Shown in pieces: positions 1 through 8,521 of a stretch of 64,000 bases of DNA. The notes below the pieces were generated by a model. It did no database searches and was not told the origin of the DNA. It saw only the letters and a list, made by a program, of their open reading frames with translations. The position numbers and the translations under genes are program-made. Source of the stretch: Bog-375 sp049698695 (GTDB lineage Bacteria; Acidobacteriota; Terriglobia; Bryobacterales; Bryobacteraceae); assembly GCA_049698695.1 (NCBI GenBank), contig JBAVYH010000057.1, forward strand, positions 1 through 64,000, written 5' to 3'. How positions within the stretch are numbered: position 1 is the first letter of the stretch; the number at the start of each line of letters is the position of its first letter.

Positions 1-214
1 TTCCCACCGCGCCGGCAACGACGGTCTATTCCCCCGAAAACGAACAAGAAAACCCAGCGAAAGGAGCCCGGCACTGCGCCAACCAGATTTCAGCCCTTCA
101 GGCTCATTCTTGGATTAGAAAATGCTATCGGCGCGACAAATCGCACTGGCGCACGACAGGGGAGTGGCGAAACTCTCCGTGTCCTGTGAGTCCGCAAAGT
201 TTCTCTATTAGGAG
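1..214. other. Non-coding left edge
   Basis: No open frame with a plausible start, ribosome site or recognisable product is visible on either strand here. The stretch leads directly into a palindromic repeat at 215. It may be the promoter-side or downstream region of a gene outside the window. Confidence 0.5.
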
Positions 215-366
215 GCTTTGTAACAGGGCACGGCTTGAGCCGTGCCGAAGGATCGAGAAAAAAGTTTGGGCTTCAGCCCCTGCGGGCTCAGGCACGCCCA
301 GTGGCTAAAAAGCCGTTGGCTAGCGATGTGTTGCGGCACGGCTGAAGCCGTGCCCTGATACAAAGC
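215..366. repeat. Family A REPIN-like element without transposase
   Basis: Two 32-base arms at 215-246 and 335-366 are inverted copies of each other with about two mismatches. Each arm carries a self-complementary core, GGCACGGCTgaAGCCGTGCC or a close variant. Between them lie shorter hairpin sequences such as gggcttcagcccctg. The arms match those around the transposase gene at 27658-28143 (27589-27620 and 28158-28189), so this looks like a non-autonomous relative mobilised by that RAYT or a relative. An apparent reading frame across it (208-399, minus strand) is just translated repeat. Confidence 0.85.
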
Positions 367-430
367 CAGCCGCCCGGTACCCTGTTCCATGCCACACACC
401 CTGACAGATCGCCCCAGGCGCGCGGAGCCG

Positions 431-3073
431 CTAGTCCGCGCGAAGCGCCATCATCGGGTCGATTCGCGAAGCACGGCGCGCTGGTAAGTAACCGGCAAAC
501 GCGGCAACGACCGTCAGAATGATCAGCGTGCTAAGAAATGTCGCTGGATCGGTGGAGCTAACCCCAAACAGCAGGCCGCTGAGCGCCCGGGCCAGTATCC
601 AGGAGGCGGCGATTCCGATCAGCGTGCCCAGCGCCGCCAGTCGAAGAGCCTGCAGAACAACCCGTGACTGCATATCACCGGCGGAGGCCCCGAGCGCCAT
701 GCGAATGCCGATCTCCTGCGTTCGTTGGGTAACCGAATAGGAGATGAGGCCGTAGATCCCCAGCGAGGCTAAAACCAGTGCAAAAACGGAGAATCCGGCC
801 AGCAGCATCACCACAAAGCGGCGCGGTGAGACGGCCCTATCGACAAGCTCCTGAAGGGTTCGAAATTCGTTCGCGGGCAGGCTGGGTTCAATCGGCCTGA
901 GGGCGCCGCGGACGGCTGAGGCAAGCGCGCTCAGGGGCATGGCCGTGCGCACCACGAGATCAACCGAGGAATAATCGTCGGTCTGCCGGATCGGCAGGTA
1001 CATTTCACAACCCGATCCCCGCTCGAGGGCAAGATGCCTCACATCCTCTACTACGCCGACAACCTGGCGATCGACGTCGGTGTACTGAACGATCTGTCCA
1101 ACCGCATTCCGCCCGGGCCAGAGGGCGCGCGCAAGGGTCTCATTGATGAGGATCACGGGCTTGCTGGATGCGTTGTCGTGCTCCGTCAGGTCGCGCCCCG
1201 CCCGCAACGGGATCCCCATCGCTTTCAGGTAGCCGTCGCTCACGATGCGGACAAACGCATCCGGTGGAGGATGCGATCGAGAATACACCTGATCTTTGGC
1301 GCCTGCGCTCCAACTCCGGTTGTGGCCGAGCGGCAGGACGTCAGTCAATCCGGCGGCTTCAATTCCAGGTATGGATTTCACACGCCTGAGCATTTCCTCA
1401 AAATAGGCCACACGTTTGGCGCGCGTGTTGTATTGCGAGCCGGGATCGACTCTCAATGCGGCCGCCCGTTCCGGGCGGAATCCCAGATTCACGTCGAGCA
1501 CCCGCAGGAAACTTCGAATCAGCAACCCGGCGCCTACCAGCAGCACGCAAGCGAAAGCAATTTCGGAGACCACCAGCGTGGCGCGGATCCAGTGGCGGCG
1601 CATTCCTTCGCTCGACCCGCGACTGGCATCCTTCAAGCTATCGTGAACAGCGCCGGCGCGAACCTGGAGGGCCGGAACCAACCCGAAGACCAGACCGGCC
1701 AGCAGCGCGGTCAGCAGGGTGAAGGCCAGCGCGGCCGGGTCGACGTGGACACTCTCCCGGAGCGGCAGGCTGATCGCATCCAATCGCGCCAGAACGCGCG
1801 TCCCCGCAATAGCAAGAACCAGGCCCAACGCAGCGGCGCAGCAGGAGAGCACTAGGCTCTCGGTCAGCATCTGCCGGATCAGCCGGCCGCGGCCGGCTCC
1901 CAGCGCGACGCGAATGGCGATCTCTTTCTGCCTGCCCGCAGTTCGCGCCAGTTGCAGATTTGAGAGATTCGCGCACACGATGAGCATCACCACTCCCACT
2001 GCGCAGGCCAGCACAGCCAGTGCGGGGCGAAGACGTCCGCTCACGTGTTCTTCCAAGGGACTCAGCGTGAAACGCAATTCGTCGCGATTGTGCTTCACCC
2101 GGATCGGTTCGCTCAGGACGGCAGCCTCGGCTTGCGCCTGCCGAACCGTGGCGCCCGGTCTCAAGCGTCCGACCATCGACAGGTCATTCCCCTCCCGGTC
2201 CACTTCCGGCGTCAGAGGCAGCGGGAGAAACAGGTCAATCCGCGTGCCGGGAGCGAATACCGAAGCGAAAGCGAAGCTGGACGGCATCACGCCGATCACC
2301 GTGGCGGACCGGTCATTCAGCGTCAGCTTTCGCCCGACAATGCCAGGATCGGACGCGAAATGCCTCTTCCAGAAGCCGGCGCTCAGGAGGACGACCGGAT
2401 GGTTCCCCTGGCATTCTTCCGTCGTGAAGGACCTGCCGAGTTGCGGCTGGACGCCGAGCAGCGGGAAGAAATTCTGAGAGACGGGCACACCGGTAAGGCG
2501 TTCCGGTTCGGCGTCGCCCGTCAACTTCTTGTCACCCACTCCATAGAAAGCGTAGTAGGCCGCAATATCAGAGAAGGATTTCGTCTGAGTGCGCAGGTCC
2601 AGAAAAGAGCCCACAGTCACCGTCTGACCCGATAGATCGTTCTCCCCTCCGCTATTGGCAATCCAGACCAGGCGGCCGGGATCGCGGAACGGGAGCGGGC
2701 GAATAAGCAGGGCGTTCACCACGCTGAAGATGGTGGAACTGGCGCCGATGCCGAGTCCAACGATGAGAATCGCGAAGGTTGTGAAACTGGCATCACGGCG
2801 AAGGGTGCGGAACGTGTACCGCAGATCCTGGAAGAGGGTATCCAAGAACGGAACGCCGCGGACCTCGCGATGAGCTTCGCGGATCTGTGTGAGCCCGCCC
2901 AACTCGAGGCGTGCCGCGCGTTCGGCCTGTTCCGCGTTCATGCCGCGGCGCATGTGATCCTCCACGAGCAGAGCGGCGTGCGATTGGAGCTCGGTATCGA
3001 AGTCGCGGTCGAGGTCGGAGGTTCGGAAGAACGCGTGCAGGCGCGCAATCGTCTGTCTGAGTCTTGTCCGCAT
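431..3073 (-). CDS. ADOP/MacB-type ABC transporter permease
   Basis: This is an 880-residue inner-membrane permease of the duplicated MacB/FtsX type common in acidobacteria. Residues 1-80 form the extra N-terminal helical region of this class (motif DLDRDFDTELQSH), followed by MacB periplasmic core, FtsX, a second core and a second FtsX. The C-terminus has the usual TQEIGIRMALGA and LPARRASRIDP motifs. Substrate is unknown; relatives act in efflux or as mechanotransmission units with a separate ATPase, and none is adjacent. The ATG at 3073 was chosen over 3112 because GAGG lies just upstream and the gene then begins right after the padR stop (3078-3080), indicating a padR-permease operon. Confidence 0.9.
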   Translation of the reverse strand: MRTRLRQTIARLHAFFRTSDLDRDFDTELQSHAALLVEDHMRRGMNAEQAERAARLELGGLTQIREAHREVRGVPFLDTLFQDLRYTFRTLRRDASFTTFAILIVGLGIGASSTIFSVVNALLIRPLPFRDPGRLVWIANSGGENDLSGQTVTVGSFLDLRTQTKSFSDIAAYYAFYGVGDKKLTGDAEPERLTGVPVSQNFFPLLGVQPQLGRSFTTEECQGNHPVVLLSAGFWKRHFASDPGIVGRKLTLNDRSATVIGVMPSSFAFASVFAPGTRIDLFLPLPLTPEVDREGNDLSMVGRLRPGATVRQAQAEAAVLSEPIRVKHNRDELRFTLSPLEEHVSGRLRPALAVLACAVGVVMLIVCANLSNLQLARTAGRQKEIAIRVALGAGRGRLIRQMLTESLVLSCCAAALGLVLAIAGTRVLARLDAISLPLRESVHVDPAALAFTLLTALLAGLVFGLVPALQVRAGAVHDSLKDASRGSSEGMRRHWIRATLVVSEIAFACVLLVGAGLLIRSFLRVLDVNLGFRPERAAALRVDPGSQYNTRAKRVAYFEEMLRRVKSIPGIEAAGLTDVLPLGHNRSWSAGAKDQVYSRSHPPPDAFVRIVSDGYLKAMGIPLRAGRDLTEHDNASSKPVILINETLARALWPGRNAVGQIVQYTDVDRQVVGVVEDVRHLALERGSGCEMYLPIRQTDDYSSVDLVVRTAMPLSALASAVRGALRPIEPSLPANEFRTLQELVDRAVSPRRFVVMLLAGFSVFALVLASLGIYGLISYSVTQRTQEIGIRMALGASAGDMQSRVVLQALRLAALGTLIGIAASWILARALSGLLFGVSSTDPATFLSTLIILTVVAAFAGYLPARRASRIDPMMALRAD

Positions 3074-3077
3074 GAGG

Positions 3078-3422
3078 CTACCTCTGTGCGCTGAGCTGCA
3101 GCAGTCTTCCAATCACCCCGGAAACCCTGGCCCAGTTCGCAGCTTCGGCGGCTAGCTGTTTGCGGCCGGCTTTCGAAATCGAGTAGAACTTGGCCTTGCG
3201 ATTGTTCTCCGACGTGCCCCACTCCGCCTTGATCCAGCCCTTCTGCACCAGGCGGACGAGGCAGAGATAAATGGTGCCCTGATTCACCAGTACCGCGTCT
3301 TCGCTGAGCTGCTCAATCCGGCGGGCGATGCCATACCCGTGGAGCGGGCCCATCGCGTCGAGGGTCTTCAAAACCATCAGATCGAGGGTGCCTTGCAGAA
3401 TATCCGACTTGGTCTCGGCCAT
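3078..3422 (-). CDS. PadR-family transcriptional regulator
   Basis: This 114-residue winged-helix regulator has the PadR signature: an opening ILQGTLDLMVLKTL helix, GYGIARRIEQ, then the wing region NQGTIYLCLVRLVQKGWIKAEW. PadR proteins usually repress the adjacent transporter gene and are released by a small ligand. Here it lies four bases upstream of the ADOP permease on the same strand, so it probably controls that operon and itself. The start at 3422 follows a GGAG ribosome site and gives the usual family length; the frame stays open to 3458 but without support. No ligand can be predicted. Confidence 0.92.
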   Translation of the reverse strand: MAETKSDILQGTLDLMVLKTLDAMGPLHGYGIARRIEQLSEDAVLVNQGTIYLCLVRLVQKGWIKAEWGTSENNRKAKFYSISKAGRKQLAAEAANWARVSGVIGRLLQLSAQR

Positions 3423-3493
3423 CTCATCTCCTGTGGGCTGCATACATGAGTTTGCCACGCTCCGTGTGGGATGTCAAGAGGAGGGTCTGCGCA

Positions 3494-4258
3494 ATGCTGC
3501 CCGGGCGGTGCGATACCATCAAGACATCCTTGACCGCCTGGAAAGACCATCTTCGCGTGGTGCTGGTGGCCACGCGCAATCCGCTGAACATTGGGGCGGC
3601 GGCGCGAGCGATGGCCAACTTCGGGTTCACCGGGCTGCGGGTGGTGAATCCGTACGATGTGGCTTACCGCGAAGCGCGCTCGGCCGTGGGCGCGGCCCCG
3701 CTTCTGGCGCGCGCGGAAGAGTTTTCGAGCGTGGCCCATGCGGTGGCCGATGCCACGCTGGTGGTGGGCACGACCTCGGTTGGCCATCGCGAGTTGCACC
3801 ACCCGCTGCGCCGTTTGGAGTATGGCGCGCGGCTGATGTTGCGGAGGCTGCACAGTTCGCCGGTGGCGCTGCTGTTCGGCTCGGAGAAATTCGGCCTCTC
3901 CAACGACGACCTCAGCCACTGCCATTGGCTGATGCGCATCCCCACCGTCGATCGTGACCTGTCGATGAATCTGGGCCAGGCGGTGGCTCTGTGTCTTTAC
4001 GAACTGGCGCGCGACCCGCAGGCGGCCACCGTCCGTCCCGAGCGCATCAAGCCCGCGTCGGCGGCGGAGAATGAACAGATCACCACGCTGTGGTGCGAGG
4101 CCCTGCGCGCCAGCGGCTATGTGAATCCGTTGACCGCGGGATCCACCGAAGAGAAGCTGCGGCGCATGATCCGCCGCTGGAATATCGCCGCCCGCGATGC
4201 GCCGGTCACGCTGGGCATGCTGCGGCAGATTCTGTGGAAACTCAACAACGGCGAGTGA
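3494..4258 (+). CDS. trmJ: SPOUT tRNA/rRNA 2'-O-methyltransferase, TrmJ-like
   Basis: This is a predicted S-adenosylmethionine-dependent RNA ribose methyltransferase of the SpoU/TrmH class. Three class motifs are visible: RNPLNIGAAARAM near residue 25, LLFGSEKFGLSNDDL near 130, and SMNLGQAVALCLYEL near 155, which form the trefoil-knot cofactor site. The C-terminal extension with RRMIRRWNIAARD resembles TrmJ, which modifies position 32 of tRNA. ATG 3494 was chosen because AGGAGG lies about ten bases upstream; the frame is also open to 3446. It diverges from padR. The exact RNA target cannot be told from sequence. Confidence 0.85.
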   Translation: MLPGRCDTIKTSLTAWKDHLRVVLVATRNPLNIGAAARAMANFGFTGLRVVNPYDVAYREARSAVGAAPLLARAEEFSSVAHAVADATLVVGTTSVGHRELHHPLRRLEYGARLMLRRLHSSPVALLFGSEKFGLSNDDLSHCHWLMRIPTVDRDLSMNLGQAVALCLYELARDPQAATVRPERIKPASAAENEQITTLWCEALRASGYVNPLTAGSTEEKLRRMIRRWNIAARDAPVTLGMLRQILWKLNNGE

Positions 4259-4284
4259 AGGCGTAGCGCGAATTGTCTTATCCG

Positions 4285-4390
4285 CAGCGTCGCCAGTCGT
4301 GGTGACGTTTCTTGGCTTTGAGCGGAGCGTCGCGCATCGAGAAATGTCGAGGAGACTCTCGACACGGCAGGCAGGACTGCCCGCGCCACG
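4285..4390. repeat. Family C dispersed repeat, copy 1
   Basis: This copy contains AGCGTCGCCAGTCGTGGTG and GAAATGTCGA...CTCGACAC, followed by the palindromic end GGCAGGCAGGACTGCCCGCG. The same modules occur at 14011-14060, 27377-27474 and 28248-28289. It fills the gap between the methyltransferase and the peroxiredoxin gene. In one frame it reads MSRRLSTRQAGLPAPR, a peptide seen again at the other copies. Confidence 0.8.
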
Positions 4391-4419
4391 GTTTCGCTAA
4401 ACTGACATCCAGGCGCACC

Positions 4420-4866
4420 ATGTTCGAACGTTTCTTCAACGATCCCCTTCCGCCGGGCACGCCCGCTCCGGATTTCACCCTGCCCGACGACGCCGGCAAC
4501 GAAATCCGCCTTTCCGCGCTGCGCGGTAAGAACGTGGTGCTGGTGTTCTATCCGGGGGACAATACGCCCGGCTGCACGCGACAACTTTGCCAGTTGCGCG
4601 ATTCGTGGGAAGGCGCACGGGCGCGCGGGATGGAAGTCTTCGGCGTGAATCCGCAAAGCGCCGGCAGCCATGCTGGTTTTCGCCGCCAATACAAGCTGCC
4701 GTTCCCGCTATTGGTGGACGCGGGCCGCAAGGTGGCGTCGCTCTATAACGCGAACGGCATCATCGTGAAGCGCACGGTTTACCTGATCGGCCCGGATGGC
4801 GTGATTCGCTTCGCCCGCCGCGGCATGCCGTCGCCCGCAGAGGTCCTCGCCGCAGCAGAAGGCTAG
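4420..4866 (+). CDS. bcp: Thioredoxin-dependent peroxiredoxin, Bcp/PrxQ type
   Basis: This 148-residue cytoplasmic peroxiredoxin should reduce hydrogen and organic peroxides using thioredoxin. It has the AhpC/TSA fold with APDFTLPDDAG near residue 16 and the BCP active site FYPGDNTPGCTRQLCQLRD. Cys52 is the peroxidatic cysteine and Cys57 the resolving one, spaced as in atypical two-cysteine BCP proteins. ATG 4420 was chosen because the alignable domain begins there and everything upstream is repeat DNA. The open frame up to 4312 translates that repeat and should not be part of the protein. Confidence 0.92.
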   Translation: MFERFFNDPLPPGTPAPDFTLPDDAGNEIRLSALRGKNVVLVFYPGDNTPGCTRQLCQLRDSWEGARARGMEVFGVNPQSAGSHAGFRRQYKLPFPLLVDAGRKVASLYNANGIIVKRTVYLIGPDGVIRFARRGMPSPAEVLAAAEG

Positions 4867-4928
4867 GGGTGCAGCTTCCGACGCTCAGCGTTCTCTCGAC
4901 CGGGCGGGATATACTGTTGGGGCGACTT

Positions 4929-5633
4929 ATGCGCAAGGCGGCCTCGGGTGTTTCTGAAATCCTGCGGAAGCTGGAGTCTTGGCACGGCAGCCAGGAGCCG
5001 GGCTGGCCCACCGATCCATACCACTTTCTGGTGTGGTGGCACTGTGGATATCCGGCCAGCGATGGGGCTTGCGCGAAAGGTTGGGAATCGCTGAAGAAGT
5101 TCATTGGTGTCGAGCCAGCGCAACTTCTCTCCGCGAGCACGGCCAAACTCGCCGGCGCACTCAAGCCAGGCGGCATGGTTCCTGAACTCAGGGCAATGCG
5201 GCTGCTCGGAATCGCGGCCCGGGTTCAGGACGAGTTTGGCGGCGACTTGCGCGCAGGCCTTACCGGACCAGTGGCCAAGGTTCGCAAGGCGCTCAAGAAG
5301 TTTCCCGGCATCGCCGATCCGGGCGCAGACCGAATTCTGCTGTTCGCAGGCATTGCGCCGGTTGCCGCGATTCCCTCCAACTGCGCGCACGTGCTGGTGC
5401 GAATCCTGCGCGGGCAGGAGCGCGAGAACTACGGTGTCAACTATCGGGACGCACAGCAGGCTATCGACGCGGAGATCCCGGCGACCCTTGACGCCCGTAC
5501 CCGCGCCTACCTCCTGCTCAAACGGCATGGCCAGGAGGTGTGCAAGCGCACCAATCCAAGATGCCATCAGTGCCCCGTTAACTCGGCATGCGCTTTCTTC
5601 GCCGGCCACCACCGTGGGCGAGCCGCCGTATGA
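4929..5633 (+). CDS. Endonuclease III-like HhH-GPD iron-sulfur protein
   Basis: This 234-residue protein belongs to the HhH-GPD base-excision glycosylase superfamily. A four-cysteine iron-sulfur loop sits at the C-terminus (Cys205, Cys212, Cys215, Cys221; C-x6-C-x2-C-x5-C). The helix-hairpin-helix region reads KFPGIADPGADRILLFAG. The catalytic lysine of Nth expected in LPGVGxKTA is absent, and the catalytic aspartate of the VDTHVHR segment appears as Asn in IPSNCAHVLVRI. It may therefore be a monofunctional or non-catalytic relative rather than a true endonuclease III. It overlaps thiE by four bases (ATGA), so the two are probably co-translated. Confidence 0.85.
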   Translation: MRKAASGVSEILRKLESWHGSQEPGWPTDPYHFLVWWHCGYPASDGACAKGWESLKKFIGVEPAQLLSASTAKLAGALKPGGMVPELRAMRLLGIAARVQDEFGGDLRAGLTGPVAKVRKALKKFPGIADPGADRILLFAGIAPVAAIPSNCAHVLVRILRGQERENYGVNYRDAQQAIDAEIPATLDARTRAYLLLKRHGQEVCKRTNPRCHQCPVNSACAFFAGHHRGRAAV

Positions 5634-6277
5634 CCACACTGCCGCGGCTCTACCCGATTCTCGATACCGGCGCGCTGGAGAGGCGCGGCCTGACGCTGGT
5701 GGAGGCAGCGGAAGCCATGCTCGAAGGCGGCGCGCGCGTGCTGCAGATCCGGCACAAGGGGCTTTGGAGCGGACAAGTGTTTGAGGCTGCGCGCGAAGTA
5801 GCGTCGCTGTGCCGCGAAGCGGGCGCGACGCTGATTGTCAACGACCGCGCCGATATCGCCAGGTTGCTCGATGCCGGAGTGCATGTGGGTCAGGACGACC
5901 TAGCCCCCGCCGACGTACGTGCGCTGCTGGGCGATGGCCCGCTCATCGGCTATTCCAGCCACAATCAGGCACAGTTGCGCGATGCCGCGGCGGAGCCGGT
6001 AGACTACCTCGCGCTCGGCCCCATTTTCAGTACTTCATCCAAGCCGAATCCCGACCCGGTGGTCGGACTCGATGATTTGCGGCACTGTCGTGCGCTGGTC
6101 GAGAAACCGCTGGTGGCGATCGGTGGCATTACCCGTGAAAACGCGCGCGCCGTCTTCGAGGCCGGCGCCGATGCCGTGGCGGTGATCGCCGATTTGTTGC
6201 CGGCGAGCGCGGCCGCCGCGGACCTGCGGCAAAGAATCGAGGAATGGCGCGGCATCACCGGCATGAGCGCTCAGTAG
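5630..6277 (+). CDS. thiE: Thiamine phosphate synthase
   Basis: This 215-residue TIM-barrel enzyme joins HMP pyrophosphate and the thiazole phosphate to make thiamine phosphate. Visible motifs are LQIRHKG near residue 37, IVNDRADIARLLDAGVHVGQDDL for HMP-pyrophosphate and magnesium binding, GPIFSTSSKPNP in the position of GPxFxTxTK, and VAIGGI for the phosphate site. The start at 5630 overlaps the stop of the preceding gene, giving typical ThiE length; an upstream start at 5588 would add 14 residues inside the previous gene. No other thi genes or TPP riboswitch are seen nearby. Confidence 0.93.
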   Translation: MTTLPRLYPILDTGALERRGLTLVEAAEAMLEGGARVLQIRHKGLWSGQVFEAAREVASLCREAGATLIVNDRADIARLLDAGVHVGQDDLAPADVRALLGDGPLIGYSSHNQAQLRDAAAEPVDYLALGPIFSTSSKPNPDPVVGLDDLRHCRALVEKPLVAIGGITRENARAVFEAGADAVAVIADLLPASAAAADLRQRIEEWRGITGMSAQ

Positions 6278-6332
6278 CGCCAGAGCCGCACGGCACTGTA
6301 TACTCAGCCTTTTCGGCAAAGGAAACGAACCT

Positions 6333-7769
6333 ATGAGCCTGTTTCGAACCAAGTCGGTGGAAGTGATTCTGGCCGAATCCGAAGATACCACCCACCATTT
6401 GAAGCGCTCGCTGGGCCCGGTGAACCTGGTGGCCTTGGGAATCGGCGCCATTATCGGTGCGGGACTGTTTTCGCTGACCGGCATCGTGGCGGCGGACAAC
6501 GCCGGTCCCGCCGTGGTGCTCTCCTTCGTAGTGGCGGCCATCGGCTGCGCCTTCGCCGGCATGTGCTACAGCGAGTTCGCCACCATGATTCCCATTGCCG
6601 GCAGCGCCTATACCTACGCCTACGCCACCATGGGCGAGTTGCTGGCGTGGATCATCGGCTGGGATCTGGTGCTCGAATACGCGGTGGGCGCGGCCACCGT
6701 TTCGGTGAGCTGGTCGGCTTACGTGGTCCGGCTGCTGGAACGCTTCGACATTCATCTGCCGTCCAATTTCATTCACTGCCCGTGGGACATGACGCCGGGG
6801 CTGATCAATCTCCCGGCGATTCTCGTCGTCTTCGCCATTTCCATTTTGCTGATGATCGGCATTTCCGAATCGGCTGGGGTGAACGCGGTGATCGTGGCTA
6901 TCAAGGTGACCATCGTGATCATTGTGATCGCGATCGGCTTCTCCTACATCAAGCCGCAGAATTACACGCCGTTCATTCCGCCCAACACCGGCAAGTTCGG
7001 CCAGTTCGGGATCAGCGGGATCATGCGGGCGGCGGCGGTGATTTTCTTCGCCTACATCGGCTTCGACGCGGTGTCGACGGCCGCGCAGGAGGCCAAAAAG
7101 CCGAAGCGCGACATGCCCATCGGCATCATCGGGTCGCTCATCATCTGCACCATCCTTTATGTATTGTTCGCGCACGTGCTCACCGGCATGGTGAGCTACC
7201 ACACGTTCCGTGGCGACGCGGCGCCGGTGGAGACGGTGATCAAGCTGTTCCCGTCTGCCTGGTTGCAGATCGCCATCAACGTCGGCATCATCGCCGGATT
7301 CAGCTCGGTGATCCTGGTGATGCTGCTGGGGCAATCGCGCGTGTTCTACTCGATGTCGCGCGACGGCCTGCTGCCGGCCATCTTCTCCGATACTCACCCG
7401 AAGTGGCGGACGCCGTGGCGCTGCAACCTGATCTTCATGGTGTTCGTGAGCTTGTTCTCGGGGTTCCTGCCGATCTCCAACCTGGGCAACATGACCAGCA
7501 TCGGCACGCTGCTGGCGTTCGTCATCGTGTCGATCGCCGTCATCGTGATGCGGCGGACCCATCCCGCTCTGCCGCGGCCTTACCGGACGCCCTTGGTGCC
7601 GCTGGTGCCGATTCTGGCCGTGCTGGTCTGTATGGCGATGATGGTCTCGCTCGATTCGCTCACGTGGTACCGGCTAGTCGTCTGGCTGGCGATCGGGCTG
7701 GCGATCTATTTCAGTTACAGCCGCCATCACAGCCACGCGGTGAAGGTTGAGGAGGAAGCGAAACGGTGA
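6333..7769 (+). CDS. APC-superfamily amino acid permease
   Basis: This 478-residue integral membrane protein has about twelve hydrophobic segments. The APC signature is in the first helix (IGAIIGAGLFSLTGI), and helix 6 carries FFAYIGFDAVSTAAQEAKKPKRDMP, typical of the cationic amino acid transporter (CAT/YfnA-like) branch. It probably imports an amino acid with a proton; specificity is not readable. An AAAGGAAA ribosome site precedes ATG 6333, and the gene follows thiE by 55 bases on the same strand. A long open frame on the opposite strand (6255-7562) is a compositional shadow. Confidence 0.93.
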   Translation: MSLFRTKSVEVILAESEDTTHHLKRSLGPVNLVALGIGAIIGAGLFSLTGIVAADNAGPAVVLSFVVAAIGCAFAGMCYSEFATMIPIAGSAYTYAYATMGELLAWIIGWDLVLEYAVGAATVSVSWSAYVVRLLERFDIHLPSNFIHCPWDMTPGLINLPAILVVFAISILLMIGISESAGVNAVIVAIKVTIVIIVIAIGFSYIKPQNYTPFIPPNTGKFGQFGISGIMRAAAVIFFAYIGFDAVSTAAQEAKKPKRDMPIGIIGSLIICTILYVLFAHVLTGMVSYHTFRGDAAPVETVIKLFPSAWLQIAINVGIIAGFSSVILVMLLGQSRVFYSMSRDGLLPAIFSDTHPKWRTPWRCNLIFMVFVSLFSGFLPISNLGNMTSIGTLLAFVIVSIAVIVMRRTHPALPRPYRTPLVPLVPILAVLVCMAMMVSLDSLTWYRLVVWLAIGLAIYFSYSRHHSHAVKVEEEAKR

Positions 7770-8128
7770 GCGCAAGCGGCCGCCGCAGCTCGCAGTGATG
7801 CACGGCAAATCTTCGCAGCCAAAAATAGGAATGGCGGACGCGTCCCTAATCGCCTCGACTAGGCGCGCCCGCCAACGGAGCGAGTTCTCAGCGCGAACGA
7901 ATGAGCCAAAGTCCACACCAGACGCGAGAACCCGAAACATCGGGACGAGCCAATGATCCCCACTCGGTGAATGCCAAATTCCGCGTCTGCCTGACCCACT
8001 GTCAGGATGGTCGAAAAACGATAGCCGGATCAAGTTGTATTTAGTTAACAAGCGGCACTTGGTTAACCAAAGTGGAGGTGCGAGTCCGAATTCAAAATCT
8101 CCGACGATCGCATTCGCTGCTCCCGCGA
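7770..8128. other. Intergenic stretch with no supported gene
   Basis: About 360 bases lie between the end of the permease and a convergent gene. It has no recognised coding frame or tRNA, although a short palindrome, TTGGTTAACCAA, is present near 8060. A minus-strand open frame extends from 8051 into the permease gene but matches nothing I recognise. It may contain transcription end signals for both flanking genes; I cannot identify one with confidence. Confidence 0.4.
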
Positions 8129-8521
8129 TCAGGGAAGTTTACGCTGTTTGATTCCCGAGCTCCGAGCGCCGAACTTGCGCCGTTTCTCCGCCGCAGCCAG
8201 CCGCCGCGCCCCGCCGAGGAGATCGCGTAGCGCATCGGGGTGAATGCGCGACAGGCGCGCCAGTACCCACGGATAATTGCGATAGTGGTCGGTGATGTAA
8301 TACGTGTCGGGGTCGGCTGCCATCAGATCCTCGCGTTCTTCAAATCCCGTGCGAACGACCAGCGAGCACCCGTCCTGGTGTAGCCGCACGAAAAGCGCGC
8401 CGCCGACTTTGAACGCCGGCGTTCCATACGAGGTGCTTTCCTCGACGTTTTCCAGGGCAAGCGCGATGCTGCGGACGGTTTCGAAAGTCACGATGCTGTG
8501 CGCTGGCTGGCGTCTAGTCAT
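8129..8521 (-). CDS. MmcQ/YjbR-family protein
   Basis: This 130-residue protein of the MmcQ/YjbR (CyaY-like fold, DUF419) family has the typical pattern: a helical start FETVRSIALALENVEESTSYGTPAFKVGGALFVRL, a central strand pair, then YYITDHYRNYPWVLARLSRIHPDALRDLLGGARRLAA. Family members are usually annotated as putative DNA-binding proteins, but no firm function is known. ATG 8521 overlaps the end of the upstream gene by eight bases, which indicates translational coupling. The basic C-terminus (KRRKFGARSSGIKQRK) is consistent with nucleic acid contact. Confidence 0.85.
   Translation of the reverse strand: MTRRQPAHSIVTFETVRSIALALENVEESTSYGTPAFKVGGALFVRLHQDGCSLVVRTGFEEREDLMAADPDTYYITDHYRNYPWVLARLSRIHPDALRDLLGGARRLAAAEKRRKFGARSSGIKQRKLP

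Noticed and set aside
208..399. Minus-strand 63-codon frame
   Set aside because: It translates the family A palindromic element and has no ribosome site; not a gene.
6255..7562. Long minus-strand frame of 435 codons
   Set aside because: It is antisense to the APC permease, rich in His, Asp, Arg and Gln, and typical of a GC-rich shadow frame.
7674..8051. Minus-strand frame of 125 codons overlapping the permease end
   Set aside because: It has no recognised product or start support; part overlaps a clear gene on the other strand.
8040..8128. tRNA-like stretch containing GGAGGTGCGAGTCC
   Set aside because: There is no acceptor pairing or cloverleaf, and the T-loop consensus is not met.
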